Shown here piece by piece: positions 59,101-64,000 of a DNA stretch of 64,000 bases. The stretch is from positions 1 through 64,000 of the forward strand of contig NZ_LYVO01000030.1 of assembly GCF_001984055.1 (NCBI RefSeq), in the 5' to 3' direction. The first letter of the stretch is position 1; the number at the start of each line of letters is the position of its first letter. A program made the translations under genes and the position numbers. A model generated the notes under the pieces. It did not search any database. It had not been told where the DNA came from and saw only the letters and a program-made list of their open reading frames with translations. The stretch comes from Variovorax sp. KK3. GTDB lineage: Bacteria > Pseudomonadota > Gammaproteobacteria > Burkholderiales > Burkholderiaceae_C.

Positions 59101-62100
59101 CGATCACCTTGACCTGATCCTCGGCGCTGGGCGTCGCGGCTTCCTCGATCGGCGCGTCGGCAGCAGCCGCTGCGGCAGCCATCGATGGCACGAGTTCAGG
59201 CTCGGCCCGGGGCTCGGCCCGGGGCTCGGACTGCGGCTCGGGTTCAAGCTGCCCGCCGGTGACCACTTCGGGTCCGGCTCCTGCAATTGGTGTTTCGAGC
59301 GTTTCGAACGTTCCGACCGATCCGACCCTTTCGATCGGCGCTTCGGCTGCCTGCTCGGGCACAGGCGGCTCGAACTGCGGCGCGGCGGCGGCTTCGGGCT
59401 CTGGCTCAGGTTCAGATTCAGATACAGGATCGAGATGCAGCTCGAGCGAAAGCTCGGGCATGGGCTCGAACACGGGTGCCGTCGTCGTGGCATCGTCCTG
59501 CGGTGCGGCTTCCTCCTGCCGTACAGGCTCTTCCTGCGACCGGGCCCTCAGCAAAGGCGCGGGCAGCGCATCGGCCTCCGGCTCGGACGCCGGCAGCGGC
59601 AGTGCGGGCTCGATCGCCACATGGGCGGTTTCGAGGAAATCGATGTCTTCCAACTCGGCCGGCAGCAGCGGCTCTTCAGGCACCGGCCTGGGCCGGTCTC
59701 CGAAATCGACGAAATCGGTGATGGCGAATTCGTCGTCGCCAGCGAGCGCCTCGTGCGTTTCGGGCTGCGGCTGAGCGGCGGGCGTCGCCGCCGCGGGCAG
59801 CTCGAATGAGAAGTCACCCAGGTTCAGATCGGGCAGATCGGGCAAGGGCAGCGGCTCGTGCAGCACGGCAGCCGGCACCTGCGACCCCGCCTCGTCTTCG
59901 AGATCCCGCTCCACTTCCGGCTCCAACGCCGCCTTGGCGTCGACCAGGGACTCCTCGGCCGCGATGTGGCGTGCCGCCGCGACGAGTGCATCGGCATCGG
60001 CCACGGGCGCTGGCGGTGCGATGGGCTCGCCGGTGCGCAAGGCCTCGGCCACGCTGCGCAAGGGCGCAGACTGCCAGTTGTGCGGTTCGTTGCCGGCAAT
60101 GGCCTCGACCCATTTCGCGAAATCGGTCAGCGCGCGGCGGGTGCCGGCCAGAAGCTCCGGCGTGGCGGGGCGCTGGTCGGCAAGCCAGGTGTTCAGCACC
60201 TGCTCGAAGGACCAGGCCGCTTCGCCGAAGTCCATGAGGCCGACCATGCGCGAGCTGCCCTTCAGCGTGTGGAAGGCGCGGCGCAACACCGTCAACTCGG
60301 CGTTGTCGTCCGGACGCGCGCCCAGCGCCGACACGGCCGCCAGGCCGTTGTGCAGCACCTCGCGGGCCTCGTCGAGAAAGATGTTCTGGAGATCGTCTTC
60401 TTCTAGCTCCCGCACTTCGGTGTCGGGCAGCCCCTCGAGCGGCGCGGGGCCGGTGATCTTGGCGGTCCAGCTCGCGGCGGGGCGTGTCACTTCCTCGATC
60501 GGCGGCGGCGGCGCCTTGCGCGTCGGCGTCGCAAGCGCGGCGAGCTTGGCGGCGATCTGCGCGTCGACCTCTTCGACACTCAGCACGGTCTCGGTCACCG
60601 AAACCGGACCGGAGGCCGATGCGAAGGAAGCGCTCGGCGTCGCGTCCGCCAGGGCTTCGGCCTCGGCCGCCTGGCGTCCCATCAGCGGCTTGAGTTCGCC
60701 GGCCTCGGCGTCGAACACGAACAGGCGCTTGGCCAGTGCCGGCTGGTAGCTCAGCATGTCGATCAGGAAGCCGAGAGCGCCCAGGTTGTTGCCGAGCGAA
60801 TCGAAATCCTTGGCATCGGCAGCCGAGGGTGCGTCGGCAATCAGGCGGTCGACCATTTCGCGCATGCGCTGCACGGTCTGCGCAGCCTGGTCGAGGCCGA
60901 GCACGGAGAACACGCCCTTCATCTGCAGCAACTGCGTGGGCACGGCGCGCAACAGGTTCTTTTCGCTCGACCGGCGGAAGAACTGGTCGAGCGACTTCTC
61001 GAGTTCGCCCAGGTGGCTGCGCAGCTCGCCGACCACGGTGCCCATGGTCTGGCGGTCGCTGATGCGGCGGTAGAGCTCTTCCATCCACGGCTCGAGCGGC
61101 TCCGAACGGCCTCCGTCGCGTGCCCGGTCGATGCGGCCGGCCAGCTGGACGGTGCGGGCCGTCAACTGACGGTCATGCGGGTCGAGATCCTCGAACGCCG
61201 CTTCGAGGTAGAGGACGGAGGTCGCGACCTCCATCGCCAGCTCGGTGCCCGGCGGCCTGCCGGAACGCATCGAGGCTTCGACGGCGTTGTTGAGCGCCTG
61301 CACCATCGGCTGGCTGGGCGGGTGCAGCTTCTGCAGCGATTCGCCCAGCTGCGCGAAGGTGTCGGCCACCTGGCGGGTGCGCGCGACGTCGCCGCTCGAA
61401 AGCGCCGACCACATTTCCTTGGCAGTTTCGATGCGCTTTCGGGCCTGGGCCAGCAGCTGGGGATCGAAGCGGCCGAATTGCTCGATGGTGTAGTCGACCT
61501 TCTGCTCGTTGACCACGCCCCATGCGACGCGCACGGCGCGCAGGGTCGCCGCCTCGTCGCGCGGACCGGGTACGGCCTGCGCGCAGAAGAAGAGCAGATC
61601 CTGTCCGAGCCGATCGGACACGGTGTTGTCGCCGCGCGCGAGCGTGGCGTATTGCAACAGCACGCGCGAGGCGGCCCGCTTGACGTGGGCGTCGGCAGGA
61701 ATCAGCGCCAACGCCAACGCCTCGAAAAAGCCGGCGGCCAAGGTCCAGAAGCTGGCCACCCGCGGCACCGAGGCGCCTCGGCCCAGGCTCAGGCACAACG
61801 CGTGCAGCCGCCGCGCCGCCTGGTCGTCGCCGCTCTTGACGATCTTGAGCACTTCGCGGTCGAGCTTGGAGCGCACCGCGGGGTCGTACACCATCGCGGT
61901 CTGGGTGGGCGAGGGCTTGATCTCGGCCCAGCGCCAGTTCATGTCCCACAGGTCGGCCGGGTGCACGCGCTCGTTGCCCACCAGCTCCAGCACGTCGCGG
62001 TATTGCGGAAACAGCGCGACAGAAGACACGGTCTTGCCGGCCAGAACGGCGCTGAGGAAATCGGCCACCGCGAAGCCCGCGCGGTCGATCTTTTGCGCTG

Positions 62101-62419
62101 CCGCGTCGGTGCAACGCGCCGGCTCGGCGACGAAGCTCTGAACCGCGAATTCCATCGCGCCCATCACCAGGGCCGGCGCCGAATGCCCCACCATCTGCAA
62201 CGCGCCCACCGCCTGGTGAAGCTGCTGCCTGGCCAGCCGCAGCGGCGCGGTGTCGGGCTCGGCGCTGCCGCCGGCTTCGCGCGCGAAGCGCTTCAGCGTC
62301 TTGCTCGCGTTGTCGAGCGATTTCTGGATTTCTCCGAGCACCCAGGCCAGAGGCCCGAGGTCTTCATGCGCCGGCGCGTGACCGGCTCGGGGGGCGGTGG
62401 CGGGGCTTGGTGTCGACAC
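56195..62419 (-). CDS. pilL: Chemosensory hybrid histidine kinase of the type IV pilus Chp/Pil system (PilL/ChpA)
   Basis: 2074 aa. Three histidine phosphotransfer sites are visible: HTLKGSSRMVG (about residue 716), AHSLAGSSATVG (about 1153) and HTLKGSARLAG (about 1315). Then the CheA dimerisation coiled coil (EAELSQLRGSLHDL), ATPase boxes (NSVAHGIEDV near 1646 and GRGIGMDVV near 1740), a CheW-like domain and a C-terminal receiver (VVDDSITVRRV, phospho-acceptor in LSDIEMPRMDG near 1996). Start is GTG 62419; an in-frame TTG at 62443 overlaps pilJ. A long acidic linker separates the Hpt domains. It controls twitching motility and surface sensing downstream of PilJ. Confidence 0.9.
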   Translation of the reverse strand: MSTPSPATAPRAGHAPAHEDLGPLAWVLGEIQKSLDNASKTLKRFAREAGGSAEPDTAPLRLARQQLHQAVGALQMVGHSAPALVMGAMEFAVQSFVAEPARCTDAAAQKIDRAGFAVADFLSAVLAGKTVSSVALFPQYRDVLELVGNERVHPADLWDMNWRWAEIKPSPTQTAMVYDPAVRSKLDREVLKIVKSGDDQAARRLHALCLSLGRGASVPRVASFWTLAAGFFEALALALIPADAHVKRAASRVLLQYATLARGDNTVSDRLGQDLLFFCAQAVPGPRDEAATLRAVRVAWGVVNEQKVDYTIEQFGRFDPQLLAQARKRIETAKEMWSALSSGDVARTRQVADTFAQLGESLQKLHPPSQPMVQALNNAVEASMRSGRPPGTELAMEVATSVLYLEAAFEDLDPHDRQLTARTVQLAGRIDRARDGGRSEPLEPWMEELYRRISDRQTMGTVVGELRSHLGELEKSLDQFFRRSSEKNLLRAVPTQLLQMKGVFSVLGLDQAAQTVQRMREMVDRLIADAPSAADAKDFDSLGNNLGALGFLIDMLSYQPALAKRLFVFDAEAGELKPLMGRQAAEAEALADATPSASFASASGPVSVTETVLSVEEVDAQIAAKLAALATPTRKAPPPPIEEVTRPAASWTAKITGPAPLEGLPDTEVRELEEDDLQNIFLDEAREVLHNGLAAVSALGARPDDNAELTVLRRAFHTLKGSSRMVGLMDFGEAAWSFEQVLNTWLADQRPATPELLAGTRRALTDFAKWVEAIAGNEPHNWQSAPLRSVAEALRTGEPIAPPAPVADADALVAAARHIAAEESLVDAKAALEPEVERDLEDEAGSQVPAAVLHEPLPLPDLPDLNLGDFSFELPAAATPAAQPQPETHEALAGDDEFAITDFVDFGDRPRPVPEEPLLPAELEDIDFLETAHVAIEPALPLPASEPEADALPAPLLRARSQEEPVRQEEAAPQDDATTTAPVFEPMPELSLELHLDPVSESEPEPEPEAAAAPQFEPPVPEQAAEAPIERVGSVGTFETLETPIAGAGPEVVTGGQLEPEPQSEPRAEPRAEPELVPSMAAAAAAADAPIEEAATPSAEDQVKVIGPLRIGIALYNVYLVEADEWSRQLVHDVGEWALESHHRVAESTINLAHSLAGSSATVGFQGLSDMARSFEAALQHLHMQGRGTPAQGAVLVAAADELRRLLHQFAAGFLKEPSVATLHALRDVAEWPMPADVGEPAANTVPLPRIGGADVSLDEGEDSIDVTDAVDVDLFPIFEEEAAELLPQLGAALRAWSQRLDDPAPRASTLRTLHTLKGSARLAGAMRLGERAHRMESEIEAIGSTGADRASVEQLLARFDSLQATFDALRVADDAMQTELAQRAAAPAATPEPAAAPVPQAEAAHETEAEGAQAIAKANDALSALAASDEAPVRPAVALPSPSTLTPLRPITSQAVRIRTHLLDRLVAQAGEVIITRSRLEAELSQLRGSLHDLTGNLDRLRQQLRDIEVQAESQMQSRLAQAKDSAQSFDPLEFDRFTRVQELTRMMAESVNDVATVQRTLQKTVQATEDDLSAQARQTRELQRGLLRTRMVEFEGISERLYRVVRQASKDTGKQVRLDIVGGTIEMDRGVLDRMTPAFEHLLRNSVAHGIEDVATRERAGKEASGLIAIELHHEGNDVSVSFRDDGAGLNHARIVERGRALGLVSADQHLSEAEAADLIFTPGFSTADQVSELAGRGIGMDVVRSQVAALGGRIETKSKAGEGTEFKLVLPLTTAVTHVVMVRAGASSVGVPSNLVELVQRVSGPELEAAYQAQHYSFGGEQVPFFWAGALLQSSSRSERGTGKANTVVIVRSAAQRVALHVDEVLGNQEVVVKNLGPQLSRLPGMAGISVLASGAVALIYNPVALAAVHGDLARQIQSGAVAAMAAARGSDMPAAHQPAPQVPLVLVVDDSITVRRVTQRLLQREGYRVALAADGLQALERLQQERPSVVLSDIEMPRMDGFDLARNIRADAALADLPIIMITSRIAEKHHDHARALGVNHYLGKPYAEDELLRLVRRYASAETPQAMAA

Positions 62420-62435
62420 GTTCGGAACTCGGGGG

Positions 62436-64000
62436 TCAGGCAATCTTGAATCGGGCCACGGACTGACGCAGTTCCTCGGCCATGTGCGAAAGCTCGCGCA
62501 CCTGCTGGGCCGTGGTGCGCGTGCCTTCCCCGGTCTGTTCCGTCACGGCGAAGATGTGCTGGATGTTGGCGGCCACCACGTTGGCCGAGTCAGCCTCGCG
62601 CGACGCCGACTGCGAGATCTGCTCGATGAGTTCGGCCAGCCGGCGCGACACGCGGTCGATCTCGGAGAGCGCCGTGCCGGCGTTGTCGGACAACTTGGCG
62701 CCTTCGACCACGCCCTGCGTCGAGCGCTCCATGGCGCCGACGGCGTCCTGCGTGTCGGTCTGGATCGCCTTCACCAGCGCCGAGATCTGGCGCGTGGCAT
62801 CGGCGGAGCGTTCGGCCAGCCGCTGCACTTCTTCCGCCACCACCGAGAAGCCGCGGCCGGCCTCGCCGGCGGATGCGGCCTGGATGGCGGCGTTCAGCGC
62901 GAGCACGTTGGTCTGCTCGGTGATGTCCGAGATCAGTTCGGTGATTTCGCCGATCTCCTGGGACGATTCGCCCAGGCGCTTGATGCGCTTGGAGGTCTCC
63001 TGAATCTGATCGCGGATCGAGTTCATGCCGCCGATCGCGTTCTGCACGGCCTGGAGGCCCGACGACGCGGCCTGCAGCGACTGGCGCGCCACCGTGGCGG
63101 ACTCCTGTGCCTGCGAGGACACGCCGTTGATGCGCTCGGCCATCGTCAGCACCGACTGGCCGGTTTCGCGAATCTCACGCAGCTGCTCGGTCGACGCGGC
63201 CAGCAGCTCCGTGGACGTGCTTTCGACCTGCGACGTGGTCTGCGCGACCCGGGTCGCCGTGTTCTGGACGTTGCCGACGAGCAGGCGAAGTTCTTCCACC
63301 GTGTAGTTCACCGAGTCGGCGATGGCGCCGGTGATGTCCTCCGTCACGGTGGCTTCCTGTGTCAGGTCGCCCTCGGCCACTGTCTGCAGCTCGTTCATCA
63401 AGCGAAGAATGGCGGCCTGGTTGGCGGCGTTCACGCGGCTCGCGTCGTCACTGGCGCGCTCGGCCGCTACCCGTTCGCGCTCGGCGGACAGCGCGCGTTC
63501 GCGGCCTTCGCGCACCTGCACGAAGCCGATCGCGCCGGCCAGTGCGAGCGCCGCGAGCGACAGCACGAAGAGCAACACCACCGTGCCGGCACCCAGGCCG
63601 GTGCGGGCGGACAGCTTTTCCTGCAGGTCGCCCAGCGAGGTGCGCAGCGGTTCGCTGTCGGCCAGGATCGCGGCCTGCGCCTCGCGGGCAGCCACCAGGC
63701 CCTGCAGGTTGCCGAGGATCGCGCCGGCTTGGGTGCGCGTCTGCTCGTAGGTCTTGAGGATGGCCTCGAGCTGCTGGCGGGTCTGCGCGTCGCGCGTGCC
63801 CGGCAGGCGCTGCTGCGAATTGCCCTCGAGCAGACCGCGCGTGACTTCCTGGAAGGTGTTCAGGTCCTTGCCGAGCAGGAACACCGCATCGGGGCTCACG
63901 CCTTCGACGGTGAGAAACTCGTTGGCGGACTTGCCGATGCGCTGCGTCAGCATCACCAGCTGGCCGGCCGCCGAGATCTCGGGCAGCGAGGCGTTCTGCT
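62436..64000 (-). CDS. pilJ: Type IV pilus methyl-accepting chemotaxis protein PilJ (5' end outside the window)
   Basis: The last 521 codons are inside. Reading into the window: PilJ-type periplasmic region ([38 protein letters not shown]), a transmembrane segment ([22 protein letters not shown]), a HAMP-like coiled region with [29 protein letters not shown], and the signalling hairpin ([55 protein letters not shown]). It ends 16 bp before the pilL start. It senses surface or pilus signals and drives PilL. Confidence 0.92.
   Translation of the reverse strand, partial: QNASLPEISAAGQLVMLTQRIGKSANEFLTVEGVSPDAVFLLGKDLNTFQEVTRGLLEGNSQQRLPGTRDAQTRQQLEAILKTYEQTRTQAGAILGNLQGLVAAREAQAAILADSEPLRTSLGDLQEKLSARTGLGAGTVVLLFVLSLAALALAGAIGFVQVREGRERALSAERERVAAERASDDASRVNAANQAAILRLMNELQTVAEGDLTQEATVTEDITGAIADSVNYTVEELRLLVGNVQNTATRVAQTTSQVESTSTELLAASTEQLREIRETGQSVLTMAERINGVSSQAQESATVARQSLQAASSGLQAVQNAIGGMNSIRDQIQETSKRIKRLGESSQEIGEITELISDITEQTNVLALNAAIQAASAGEAGRGFSVVAEEVQRLAERSADATRQISALVKAIQTDTQDAVGAMERSTQGVVEGAKLSDNAGTALSEIDRVSRRLAELIEQISQSASREADSANVVAANIQHIFAVTEQTGEGTRTTAQQVRELSHMAEELRQSVARFKIA

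Overview
The window is high-GC DNA (roughly two-thirds G+C by eye), densely coded, from a betaproteobacterium. Orphan Bug-type (TctC-like) periplasmic receptors are abundant, a DUF1841 gene is present, pyrR-pyrB-pyrX order is seen, a pilJ-pilL chemotaxis cluster lies at the right end, and hairpin-rich interspersed repeats of a kind I associate with Comamonadaceae occur three times. A Variovorax-like organism is my best inference; no rRNA or marker phylogeny is available here to prove it.

Layout. (1) 1-5.94 kb, minus strand: an operon that fits the hydroquinone (4-hydroxymuconic semialdehyde) pathway: two-subunit hydroquinone 1,2-dioxygenase, a Tat-exported flavoprotein with its own c-type cytochrome, a SnoaL-like protein, an aldehyde dehydrogenase and the first codons of a probable maleylacetate reductase. 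(2) 6.1-10.7 kb: a LysR gene with two small genes, DUF1841, and protocatechuate 3,4-dioxygenase pcaH/pcaG with a divergent PcaQ-like LysR; a 90-bp repeat sits between pcaH and pcaG. (3) 10.8-21.8 kb: cytochrome c4, a MoxR/VWA operon, a 2OG-Fe(II) oxygenase, tamA-tamB and tRNA-Arg(CCT), followed by about 330 bp of degenerate DNA. (4) 22.1-36.5 kb: two small genes, then an eleven-gene minus-strand run built from four MmgE/PrpD enzymes, four Bug receptors, two metallo-beta-lactamase-fold hydrolases and one OYE-type flavin/Fe-S reductase, with a divergent LysR gene. This is the most unusual part of the window. (5) 37.5-47.2 kb: a PaoABC-type periplasmic molybdenum oxidoreductase, an SMP-30 lactonase, a D-2-hydroxyacid dehydrogenase, an RraA-family aldolase, two more Bug receptors and a divergent IclR gene with a clear operator-like dyad. 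(6) 47.3-64 kb: housekeeping genes: an NMN adenylyltransferase-Nudix fusion, an I78-like lipoprotein, PlsC, pyrR-pyrB-pyrX (the dihydroorotase lacks its metal-binding HxH), ruvX, yqgE, a photolyase, and the type IV pilus chemosensory genes pilL and pilJ (pilJ runs off the window).

Together regions 1, 2, 4 and 5 are an accessory catabolic block: two aromatic ring-cleavage routes feeding beta-ketoadipate/maleylacetate metabolism, and two carboxylate or lactone clusters whose uptake side is represented only by orphan Bug receptors, with no TctA/TctB membrane subunits in the window. Substrates of the MmgE/Bug cluster cannot be named from sequence alone.
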